From NCBI RefSeq assembly GCF_007995065.1, contig NZ_VOQR01000001.1:1119001-1183000 (forward strand): a stretch of DNA of 64,000 nucleotides, written 5' to 3'. Positions 27,950 to 37,525 of this stretch are shown here, in pieces (the first letter of the stretch is position 1; each line of letters starts with the position of its first letter). Source of the DNA: Sphingomonas ginsenosidivorax. Lineage in GTDB: Bacteria > Pseudomonadota > Alphaproteobacteria > Sphingomonadales > Sphingomonadaceae. Made by a program: the position numbers and the translations under genes. The notes below the pieces were generated by a model. The model did not search any database. It had not been told where the DNA came from and was given only the letters and a program-made list of their open reading frames with translations.

Positions 27950-29023
27950 CTGACCATCTCTCCAAGCGCCTCCGTCGTTGACGCCGTCCGCCGCCTTGCC
28001 GCGGACTGGGACCGTGCGAACGGCGACGAAGGTTTCCCCGCGGCCCGCATCGCGGCGTTGCATGCGGCGGGCGCGACGTCCGCTTTCGTCGAGATGGACG
28101 GGCGTGCCGACGCCTTGGTCGACGTGCTGCGCGCGGTGGGCGGCGCGGACCTGAGCCTGGGGCGGGTGTATGAGGGCCATGTCAACGCGGTGCAGCTGGT
28201 CGCGACCTATGGCGATGATGCACAGCGCGCCACCCTGGCGAGCGACGTTGCCGCGGGACGGATCTTCGGGGTCTGGAACACCGAACCTTCGCCGGGTCTG
28301 ACGCTGCAGGACAGTGACGGGAGTCGGACGCTGGACGGGGTCAAGAGTTTCGCGACGGGCGCCGGCTATCTCGACCGCATTCTCGTGACCGCGCGCGACG
28401 GGGACGGCGGCAAGCAGCTCGTGCTTGTCGACATCGCGGGGCAGGCGGCGCGTGCGGACAACAGCGCATGGCAGGTTCGCGGGATGCGGGGGACGCAGAG
28501 CGGGGTGTTCGATTTCTCGGGCATGCCGATCGGCGCCGCCGAGACGATCGGTGCGCCGGGCGATTACGAGCGCGAGCCGCGGTTCAGTGCGGGCGCCTGG
28601 CGGTTCACGGCCGTCCAGCTCGGTGCGGTCGAGGCGTTGGTGCGGCATCTGCGCGACCACCTGGTGCAGACCGGGAAGGGGACGGATCCGATCCAGCGGC
28701 TGCGCTTCGGCGCGTGCGTGTCGGCGACGCGCAGCGCCGGGCTGTGGGTGCGACAGGCGGCGCACGCTGCGGAGCGGCAAGCCGACGACGCGATCCCGCT
28801 CGTGCTGATGACGCGCGGGATCGTCGAGGAGGCGGGGCTGCAAGTCATGGAGGCCGCGGCGCGAACGGTGGGCACGGCATCGTTCTTTGCGGCGAGCCGG
28901 ATCGACCGGATCACGCGTGATCTGGGGCTGTATCTGCGCCAGCCGGTGCCGGACCAGGCGCGCGATCGTGCGGCGGCGGCGTGGCTCGAGGCGGATCATT
29001 GGGGCGAGGATCGCTGGTGGTAG
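27950..29023 (+). CDS. acyl-CoA dehydrogenase-like protein, apparent CTG start
   Basis: 357 residues if started at CTG 27950. Homology-like sequence (TISPSASVVDAVRRLAADWD, then LHAAG ... GADLSLGRVYEGHVNA) begins at once after that codon, but the in-frame stop at 27935 leaves no ATG or GTG; the only other start is TTG 28058, which would cut about 36 residues of a helical N-terminal domain. AAGGG lies eight bases before the CTG. The middle has GIWN-type FGVWNTEP, a beta-domain (LDGVKSFATGAG), and a C-terminal four-helix part. The catalytic Glu of classical enzymes is not clear, so it may be a variant flavoprotein. First gene of a four-gene cluster; it overlaps the PIG-L gene by 7 bases. Confidence 0.82.
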   Translation: MTISPSASVVDAVRRLAADWDRANGDEGFPAARIAALHAAGATSAFVEMDGRADALVDVLRAVGGADLSLGRVYEGHVNAVQLVATYGDDAQRATLASDVAAGRIFGVWNTEPSPGLTLQDSDGSRTLDGVKSFATGAGYLDRILVTARDGDGGKQLVLVDIAGQAARADNSAWQVRGMRGTQSGVFDFSGMPIGAAETIGAPGDYEREPRFSAGAWRFTAVQLGAVEALVRHLRDHLVQTGKGTDPIQRLRFGACVSATRSAGLWVRQAAHAAERQADDAIPLVLMTRGIVEEAGLQVMEAAARTVGTASFFAASRIDRITRDLGLYLRQPVPDQARDRAAAAWLEADHWGEDRWW

Positions 29024-29766
29024 CGCCGGGCCATCGCGCCTGGAGCCGGCTGCTCCGGCGAGCGCGGCCGCTCCCGGTGCACGAGGCGGCGCGCGGCGGC
29101 CCCTGGCTCGTGCTCGCGCCGCATCCTGACGACGAGAGTTTGGGGTGCGGTGCGTTGATGGCGACGCTCGCGGCGGCGGGGAGCCCGATACACACCGCGT
29201 TCCTGACCGACGGGGCAGGATCGCACCCGGATGCGCCGGGCTGGAGCGCACGGCGGATCGCGGGCGTCCGTGCGCGCGAGGCGGCGGCAGCCCTGCATCA
29301 GCTGGGCGGTGTGCGCCCCGCATTGCATCTCGGCTGGCCCGATGCCGCGCCGGTCGCACCCGGCGACCTACTGTTCCGGCGCAGCGTGGCGCGGCTCTCA
29401 GCGTGGTGCCGGCGGCATGGCGTCACGCGGCTGGCCGTGACGTGGAGCGGCGAACCGCACTGCGACCATGAGGCGGCGGCGATGCTCGCGCAGGCGGTCG
29501 CGACGCGGTGCGGGATCCCGCTCTATCAGTATCTCGTCTGGGGCTGGACGCTGCCCGACCTTGCCGACCGCGTGCGGGGAATGGCGGTGCGATCGCTGGT
29601 AACCGCGGCGGGTCGGCCGCGACAGCACCGCGCGATCCGCTGCCACCGCACGCAGCTGGGCGGGCGGATCGCCGGTGCGCGCGAGAATTTCCGTTTGCCG
29701 CGCGCGATGCTGCGGCTCGCGGACCGACCGATCACCCTGTTGCTGGAGGTGCCAAATGCGTCGTGA
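29017..29766 (+). CDS. PIG-L/LmbE-family deacetylase
   Basis: 249 residues from GTG 29017, which has CGAGGA six bases upstream. Zinc motif APHPDDESLGCG near residue 35 and a later His in CDHEAAA. Family members remove N-acetyl groups from sugars such as GlcNAc conjugates (mycothiol, bacillithiol, GPI and antibiotic pathways). A basic C-terminal part (GRPRQHRAIRCHRTQL) is typical of this subgroup. Coupled to both neighbours, so it acts in the same pathway as the dehydrogenase and methyltransferase. Confidence 0.9.
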   Translation: MVAPGHRAWSRLLRRARPLPVHEAARGGPWLVLAPHPDDESLGCGALMATLAAAGSPIHTAFLTDGAGSHPDAPGWSARRIAGVRAREAAAALHQLGGVRPALHLGWPDAAPVAPGDLLFRRSVARLSAWCRRHGVTRLAVTWSGEPHCDHEAAAMLAQAVATRCGIPLYQYLVWGWTLPDLADRVRGMAVRSLVTAAGRPRQHRAIRCHRTQLGGRIAGARENFRLPRAMLRLADRPITLLLEVPNAS

Positions 29767-30337
29767 ACGCTCGATCGACCCGGACTATTTCGAGGCACTG
29801 TACAAGGACAAGGGCGATCCCTGGGAGTTCGAGACCAGCGCCTACGAGGCAGCGAAATACCGTGAGACGCTCGCCGCGTTGCCGGCTTCGCGGTTCGAGA
29901 GCGTCCTCGAGGTCGGCTGTGCGAACGGCGTGCTGACCGCAATGCTCGGGCCGCGCTGCGACGCGCTGCTGGCGGTGGACGTATCCGAGACCGCGCTTGC
30001 GGCCGCGCGCGCGCGCTGTGCGGACCAGCCGCATATCCGTGTCGAGCAGCGGCGCCTGCCGGCCGAGGCCCCGGACGGGATGTTCGATCTCGTGCTGCTG
30101 TCGGAGGTCGTCTATTACTGGGACAGCGCCGACATCGCCCGCCTCGGCGACTGGCTGCGCGGTGCGGTCCGGTCAGGCGGCCATGTGCTTCTGGTCCACT
30201 GGATCGGCGAGACCGACTATCCCAAGAGCGGGGACGATGCCGTCGCCGAACTCCGGGCTGCGCTCGAAGACCGGGTGACCGTCGAGCGCAGCGATCGGCA
30301 TGAGGCGTATCGGCTCGATCTCTGGCGGCTGGCTTAG
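29756..30337 (+). CDS. SAM-dependent methyltransferase (NodS-like)
   Basis: 193 residues from ATG 29756, with GGAGG six bases upstream; overlaps the PIG-L gene by 11 bases. The N-terminus (DPDYFEALYKDKGDPWEFETSAYE) and SAM motif I VLEVGCANGVLTAML, then LLAVDVS, and motif post-I EVVYYW are those of the NodS group. NodS itself N-methylates the deacetylated amine of Nod-factor chitooligosaccharides, which makes the adjacent PIG-L deacetylase notable. The 3' 165 bases overlap the convergent glycosyltransferase gene. Confidence 0.9.
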   Translation: MRRERSIDPDYFEALYKDKGDPWEFETSAYEAAKYRETLAALPASRFESVLEVGCANGVLTAMLGPRCDALLAVDVSETALAAARARCADQPHIRVEQRRLPAEAPDGMFDLVLLSEVVYYWDSADIARLGDWLRGAVRSGGHVLLVHWIGETDYPKSGDDAVAELRAALEDRVTVERSDRHEAYRLDLWRLA

Positions 30338-31249
30338 GCGGCGGATCGCCGCCTTCGCCTCGGCGATCGCGGCGGGCAGCGTCAGGAAGCTGATCTGGTC
30401 GCCGGGCCGCGCGTCGCCGGGCGATAACGCGGCAGCCATGGTATAGACTTCGTGCAGGGGCGCATCGGCGGGTTGGGTGATCCAGCCGGCGACGGCGTCG
30501 GCCATGCCGCCGGGCGCGCGGCCCTCGATCCGGCACGAGGTGAACACGCGGACGTCGAGCGGATGGCGGACGCGACCGCGATGCGCGCGGATGCGATCGA
30601 ACAGTGCGCGGTCCTCGGCGACCTGCGGCGTCGGGGCGCCCCCGATCCGGCGGTACAGCGCGAGCGTCAGCGCGATGCTCGCGCCGCCTTCGTAGAAATG
30701 GCGCGGCCAGGGGTCGTGCGCCTCGGCCTCGGTGGTCGCACGGAGATAGTCGAGGGCAGTATAATAGCGGCCGAGCTGATTGAGGCGATAGCGGCCGGTG
30801 AGCCCGAGCGCGGCGCGGTCTTCGCGGAGAGTAAGGGCGCGGCCCGCGACGGCGTCGTAGCCGGCGTCGACATACGCGGCGATCCGCGCAATCCAGTCGG
30901 GCGCGACATAGGTGTCCGCATCGGTCGAGAGCAGCAGATCGCCGTCGTCGACCAGCGTGCCGGCGGCGGCATCGAGCGCCAGCCGCCGGGCCCAGCCTGC
31001 GTGGCGTGCGCCCGGGAGCATGGAGACCGCCCGCCAGTCGAGCAGCGCGTGACGCGGTCGCCAGTTTTGAAGAATGCCAAGACTGCCATCGTGACAGTCG
31101 TTGGCCATCGCCAGGATCGTGACACGACCGGCGTAACGACAAGCCGCCCTGTCGAGCGCATGGAGGCAGGCCAGAAGATGGCCGTCCTCGTTCTTGACGG
31201 GAATGGCGACCGCGACCGCACGCTGGGGAGCGTGCGATCGCGTCGTCAT
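30173..31249 (-). CDS. family 2 glycosyltransferase
   Basis: 358 residues. GT-A fold: AVAIPVKNEDGHLLACL at the N-terminus, nucleotide/metal motif LLSTDADTYVAPDW, and the acidic VAEDRALFDRIRA catalytic region with a following RVFTSCR. The likely start is ATG 31249 (MTTRSHAPQRAV); a TTG at 31267 overlapping the catalase stop is an alternative. Convergent with the methyltransferase, overlapping it by 165 bases, so the last 55 residues are read antisense to methyltransferase codons. It probably belongs to the same pathway as the deacetylase and methyltransferase. Confidence 0.85.
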   Translation of the reverse strand: MTTRSHAPQRAVAVAIPVKNEDGHLLACLHALDRAACRYAGRVTILAMANDCHDGSLGILQNWRPRHALLDWRAVSMLPGARHAGWARRLALDAAAGTLVDDGDLLLSTDADTYVAPDWIARIAAYVDAGYDAVAGRALTLREDRAALGLTGRYRLNQLGRYYTALDYLRATTEAEAHDPWPRHFYEGGASIALTLALYRRIGGAPTPQVAEDRALFDRIRAHRGRVRHPLDVRVFTSCRIEGRAPGGMADAVAGWITQPADAPLHEVYTMAAALSPGDARPGDQISFLTLPAAIAEAKAAIRRLSQPPEIEPIRLMPIAALDGHPVFERSPEFGDGIVPALGIVGLADPVDQKHMAA

Positions 31250-31263
31250 GGCGCCGTCAGCGA

Positions 31264-33402
<2,139 letters not shown>

Positions 33403-33490
33403 GTGGAATCCCCGTGACATGTCGGGCGTACAAAGCCCGGGACCATGGCAAGGTTGCACGCACTGATCGAGATCATCGCGATAGCCCGGG

Positions 33491-33515
33491 GGAGCAACCG
33501 CGGACAGAACGCGTT
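33491..33515 (+). promoter_or_regulatory. weak EcfG-type promoter before SDR-GH15
   Basis: GGAGC (33491-33495), 16 bases, CGTT (33512-33515). It differs at one position from the alphaproteobacterial general-stress consensus GGAAC-N16/17-CGTT and lies 38 bases before the SDR start. Confidence 0.35.
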
Positions 33516-33553
33516 GGACCCATTCACAGCGACTATCCGAAGGCAGTTCCCCC

Positions 33554-34339
33554 ATGCACATCGACCTGAAGCGCCAGGTGGCGATCGTCACCGGCGCAAG
33601 TTCCGGCCTCGGCCGCGCCGCCGCGATCGCCTTCGCCGCTGCGGGCGCCAGCGTCGCGGTCAACTACAACAGCAGCAAGGACAAGGCCGACGCGGTCGTG
33701 GCGGAGATCGAGCACGCCGGTGGCACGGCCTTCGCGTTTGGGGCGGATACGTCCGACGAGGCTGCGGTCCAGGCACTGTTCGATACGACGGCCGAGCGCT
33801 ACGGCGCGATCGACATCGTGTTCGCCAATGCCGGGCTGCAGAAGGATGCGGCGTTCGCCGACATGACGCTCGCCGACTGGCAAAAGGTCATCGACGTCAA
33901 CCTGACCGGGCAGTTCCTCGTCGCGCGCGAGGCCGTCCGGCGGTTCCGCAAACAGGGCGATCGGGGCGTGTCGCGCGCGATCGGCAAGATCCTGTTCAAC
34001 AGCTCGGTCCACGAGACCATCCCCTGGGCGGGACATGCCAACTACGCCGCATCGAAGGGCGGCAGCGGGATGCTGATGCGCACGCTCGCACAGGAAGTCG
34101 CGGCGGAGCGGATCCGCGTCAACGCTGTCGCCCCCGGCGCGATCGCGACCGAGATCAACGCCGATGCGGACAAGACCAAGATGCTGGAACTCATTCCCTA
34201 TGGCCGCGTCGGCGATCCGGAGGACGTCGCGCGTGCCGCGCTGTTCCTGGTCTCGGACGCCGCGGATTACGTGGTCGGCGCGACGCTCGTCGTCGACGGC
34301 GCAATGAGCCTCTACCCGGAGTTCCGCGATAATGGCTGA
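33554..34339 (+). CDS. short-chain dehydrogenase/reductase (glucose 1-dehydrogenase-like)
   Basis: 261 residues. Rossmann motif TGASSGLG (residues 13-20), NAG at about 93, catalytic Ser in [11 protein letters not shown], and Y-x3-K in NYAASKGG. The '[20 protein letters not shown]' region is typical of sphingomonad and rhizobial glucose 1-dehydrogenases. It overlaps the GH15 gene by 8 bases, so the pair may free and then oxidise glucose; that link is inference. Confidence 0.9.
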   Translation: MHIDLKRQVAIVTGASSGLGRAAAIAFAAAGASVAVNYNSSKDKADAVVAEIEHAGGTAFAFGADTSDEAAVQALFDTTAERYGAIDIVFANAGLQKDAAFADMTLADWQKVIDVNLTGQFLVAREAVRRFRKQGDRGVSRAIGKILFNSSVHETIPWAGHANYAASKGGSGMLMRTLAQEVAAERIRVNAVAPGAIATEINADADKTKMLELIPYGRVGDPEDVARAALFLVSDAADYVVGATLVVDGAMSLYPEFRDNG

Positions 34340-36137
34340 CGCGCGCGGAATCGGCGACCACGGCGCGATCGGCAATCTCGAGACGATCGCGCTGATCGAT
34401 ACCAAGGGCACCGTCGACTATCTGTGCTGGCCTTGCCTCGACAGCCCCAGCGTGTTCGCCGGGCTGCTCGACCCCGACAAGGGCGGGCATTTCTCGATTC
34501 AACCCGACATGCCGGGCGGGCGGATCATGCAGATGTATCTGCCCGATACCAACATCCTGCTCACGCGCTGGATGTCGGATGGCGCGAGCATCGACCTGGT
34601 CGACCTGATGCCGGTCGACGTCGACGGCGGCGACGTCTCGTCCCGCCTGATCCGGCGGCTGACCTGCACGCGCGGCGAAGCGACGATCCGCATCCGCTGC
34701 GCGCCGCGGTTCGACTATGGACGCCAGGGCTATGCGGCTTCGGCGCAGACGACGGACGGAATCGCGCGCGGGCAGTTCGACCACGATGCAGGGCTCGGGC
34801 TAACGCTCTACGCCGACGGCGATCTTGTCGCCGATGGGTGCGACCTGACCGCCGACCTGCACATCGCCGCGGGCGAGACGATCACGCTGGTCCTCGGCAA
34901 TGTCGACGATCCCGTCTGCGACGCCGACCAGATCGCCGCGATCATCGACGGCGACATCGCGTTCTGGCGCGACTGGAGCAACCAGTCCAACTATCGCGGC
35001 CGCTGGCGCGAGACGGTGCATCGCTCCGCGCTCGTGCTGAAGCTGCTGACCTCGCGCAAACACGGCTCGATCGCCGCGGCGGCGACCTTCGGGCTGCCCG
35101 AGGCGCCGGGCGGGGTGCGCAACTGGGATTACCGCGCGACCTGGATCCGCGACTCCTCGTTCACCGTCTATGCGCTGATCCGGCTCGGTTTCCAGGATGA
35201 GGCGGTCGCGTTCCTGCATTGGACGATGGACCGGGTGCGGCATTGCGAGGGACATCTGGGGGTGATGTACGCGCTCGACGGCGGCGACGTGCAGGACGAG
35301 CAGGATCTCGACCATCTCGCCGGGTTCGAGGGGGCCAAGCCGATCCGCATCGGCAACGGCGCGAACACGCAGACGCAGCACGACATCTACGGCGCGCTGC
35401 TCGACGCGACGTATCTCGGCAACAAATATGGCGAGGCGATCTCGCACGACGCGTGGCAGGGGATCATCAAGGTCGTCGACCATGTCTGCGAGACGTGGCG
35501 CGATCCGGATTCCGGCATCTGGGAGGTCCGCGGGCCGCCGCGCGAATATCTGCACTCGCGGCTGATGAACTGGGTCGCGATCGACCGTGCGGTGCGGCTC
35601 GCGCAGAAGCGCTCGCTGCCCGCACCGCTGGTGCGCTGGTCGGAGACCCGGACCGAGATTCACGACGACATCTGGGCGAGCTTCTGGAACGAGGATCTTG
35701 GCCGGTTCGTGCGCAGCAAGGGCGAGACCGTCGTCGACGGCGCGATGCTGATGATGCCGCTGGTTCGGTTCGTCAGCCCGACCGATCCCAAATGGCTGGC
35801 GACACTCGACGCGATCACCGCGGACCTGTCCGACGACGGCATGATCTATCGCTACCGCACCGACGACGGCCTGCCGGGGCAGGAGGGGACGTTCGTCGCC
35901 TGCTCCTTCTGGTACGTCGAATGCCTCGCGCGTGCCGGGCGGATTGACGAGGCCCGGCTGAACTTCGAGAAGCTGCTCGCGCACGGCAACCATCTGTCGC
36001 TGTTCGCCGAGGAGATCGCGCAGGATGGCCGGTTCCTGGGGAATTTCCCGCAAGGGTTCAGCCACCTCGCGCTGATCAGCGCGGCGTTCTATCTCGACCG
36101 GGCGTTGAGTGATGCCGGACCGACGGTCTGGGCGTAA
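34332..36137 (+). CDS. GH15 glucosidase (glucoamylase/trehalase-like)
   Basis: 601 residues, cytoplasmic (no signal peptide). N-terminal beta-sandwich (IGDHGAIGNLETIALID ... WPCLDSPSVFAGLLD) and a C-terminal alpha/alpha barrel with GGVRNWDYRATWIRDSSF, the general acid in WEVRG, and the base in CSFWYVECLARAGR. This bacterial GH15 group includes trehalases as well as glucoamylases. Its closeness to the trehalose-producing operon makes trehalase a fair alternative to alpha-glucosidase. Confidence 0.9.
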   Translation: MADARGIGDHGAIGNLETIALIDTKGTVDYLCWPCLDSPSVFAGLLDPDKGGHFSIQPDMPGGRIMQMYLPDTNILLTRWMSDGASIDLVDLMPVDVDGGDVSSRLIRRLTCTRGEATIRIRCAPRFDYGRQGYAASAQTTDGIARGQFDHDAGLGLTLYADGDLVADGCDLTADLHIAAGETITLVLGNVDDPVCDADQIAAIIDGDIAFWRDWSNQSNYRGRWRETVHRSALVLKLLTSRKHGSIAAAATFGLPEAPGGVRNWDYRATWIRDSSFTVYALIRLGFQDEAVAFLHWTMDRVRHCEGHLGVMYALDGGDVQDEQDLDHLAGFEGAKPIRIGNGANTQTQHDIYGALLDATYLGNKYGEAISHDAWQGIIKVVDHVCETWRDPDSGIWEVRGPPREYLHSRLMNWVAIDRAVRLAQKRSLPAPLVRWSETRTEIHDDIWASFWNEDLGRFVRSKGETVVDGAMLMMPLVRFVSPTDPKWLATLDAITADLSDDGMIYRYRTDDGLPGQEGTFVACSFWYVECLARAGRIDEARLNFEKLLAHGNHLSLFAEEIAQDGRFLGNFPQGFSHLALISAAFYLDRALSDAGPTVWA

Positions 36138-36142
36138 CCCTG

Positions 36143-36239
36143 CTCCCCTCCCTGAAAGGGAGGGGTTGGGGGTGGGTGGAGGCAAGCGCGGCGCGAGTGT
36201 CGACCCACCCCCGGTCCCTCCCTTTCAGGGAGGGGGAGG
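36143..36239. repeat. palindromic intergenic repeat, CCCTCCC type
   Basis: Ends CTCCCCTCCCTGAAAGGGAG and CTCCCTTTCAGGGAGGGGGAG, with inner GGGGGTGGGT / ACCCACCCCC arms. It fills the gap between the convergent GH15 and oxidoreductase genes and stops one base before the TAA of the latter. Related to the copy inside dnaE. Confidence 0.88.
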
Positions 36240-37343
36240 TTAGACCGAGAACAAATCCTTGTACTGCCGCGGTTGCGACCGGAGATACTGGTTCGGCGCC
36301 TTCACCCGCCCGCCCAGATGCGCCGCGGCGTGCCACGGCCAGCGCGGGTCGTAGAGGATCGTCCGGGCGAGCGCGATCATGTCGGCGTCGCCGGTTCCGA
36401 CGATTGCCTCCGCCTGCTCATAGTCGGTGATCAACCCGACCGCGACGACCGGTATGCCAACCGCCTGCTTGACCGCACGGGCGAGCGGCACCTGGTAGCT
36501 CGGCCCGACCGGGATTTGCTGCCCGGCATCGAGCCCGCCGCTCGACACATGGATGGCGTCGCAGCCTCGCGCTTCGAGCGCTTGCGAGAACGTCACCGTC
36601 TGGTCGGAATCCCAGCCGCCCTCGACCCAGTCGGACCCGGACACGCGCATCGTCACCGGCCGATCGGCCGGGAATACCGCGCGCACCGCGTCGAAGACTT
36701 CGAGGGGAAAGCGCATGCGGTTCTCAAGGCTGCCGCCATACTCGTCCTCGCGCTTGTTCGAGAGCGGCGAGAGGAACTCGTGCAGGAGATAGCCGTGCGC
36801 GCCGTGCAGCTGTACCGCGTCGATCCCGAGCCGCGCCGCGCGCTTGGCGGCCGCGACGAAGGCATCGCGGATGCGGTCGAGACCCGCGCGATCGAGTGCG
36901 GTCGGCGCGTTTTCGTGTGGCTGGAACGCGACTGCGGAGGGAGCCTCGGTCTGCCAGCCATTGGGCGCGTCGGGTGCGATCTGCGCGCCGCCCTTCCACG
37001 GCACCTCGCACGACGCCTTCCGCCCGGCATGCGCGAGCTGGATCGCGATCGGCATGTCGGACCAGCGCCGTACGCTTTCGAGCGTCCTGGCCAGCGCGGC
37101 TTCGGTCGCATCGTCGTACAGGCCGACATCGCCGTAGGTGATCCGGCCCTCGGGGAGGACTGCCGCCGCCTCGATCGTGAGCAGCGCGGCGCCCGAAAGT
37201 GCCAGGTGACCGAGATGGATCTGGTGCCAGTCGGTCATGCAGCCGTCGACGGCGGAATATTGGCACATCGGCGCGATGACGATGCGGTTGTCGAGCGAGA
37301 GCCTGCCGACCTTGGTGGGCGAGAAGAGGACGGGGCCGCTCAT
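36240..37343 (-). CDS. NADH:flavin oxidoreductase, old yellow enzyme family (YqjM type)
   Basis: 367 residues from ATG 37343 (MSGPVLFSPTKVGRLSLDNR). FMN-dependent ene-reductase: VIAPMCQYSA (Cys that tunes the flavin in YqjM-type), QLAHAGRKAS, the H-x2-H-like AVQLHGAHGYLLHEFLSPLSN, and Arg-rich GGSLENRMRF. Reduces activated C=C bonds; physiological substrate unknown. An upstream start at 37478 would run through the glgX promoter region and is not likely. Confidence 0.93.
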   Translation of the reverse strand: MSGPVLFSPTKVGRLSLDNRIVIAPMCQYSAVDGCMTDWHQIHLGHLALSGAALLTIEAAAVLPEGRITYGDVGLYDDATEAALARTLESVRRWSDMPIAIQLAHAGRKASCEVPWKGGAQIAPDAPNGWQTEAPSAVAFQPHENAPTALDRAGLDRIRDAFVAAAKRAARLGIDAVQLHGAHGYLLHEFLSPLSNKREDEYGGSLENRMRFPLEVFDAVRAVFPADRPVTMRVSGSDWVEGGWDSDQTVTFSQALEARGCDAIHVSSGGLDAGQQIPVGPSYQVPLARAVKQAVGIPVVAVGLITDYEQAEAIVGTGDADMIALARTILYDPRWPWHAAAHLGGRVKAPNQYLRSQPRQYKDLFSV

Positions 37344-37434
37344 GATCGCGGCGTCCGGTGGTGGAAAGTCATGAAAACCTCGGCTGTTCGATAAGGGGAC
37401 ACAATGCCCAACGCCCGGCCGCGCGATCGGCCCC

Positions 37435-37460
37435 GGAACATTGCGTACCGAATGCGGGTT
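37435..37460 (+). promoter_or_regulatory. EcfG-type promoter before glgX
   Basis: GGAAC (37435-37439), 17 bases, GGTT (37457-37460): fits the general-stress consensus GGAAC-N16/17-CGTT with one change at the least conserved base. It lies 65 bases before the TTG start of glgX. Confidence 0.55.
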
Positions 37461-37525
37461 TCCCCTTCGCTCGCGCACGATCGATCACGGTCGGCGGCGG
37501 CTCATCTCATCTTGGGGGGTCCCAC

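Noticed and set aside
33403..33553. EcfG promoter for katE on the minus strand
   Set aside because: A GGAAC occurs at 33547-33551 (minus strand) but no GTT-containing -10 lies 16 or 17 bases downstream.
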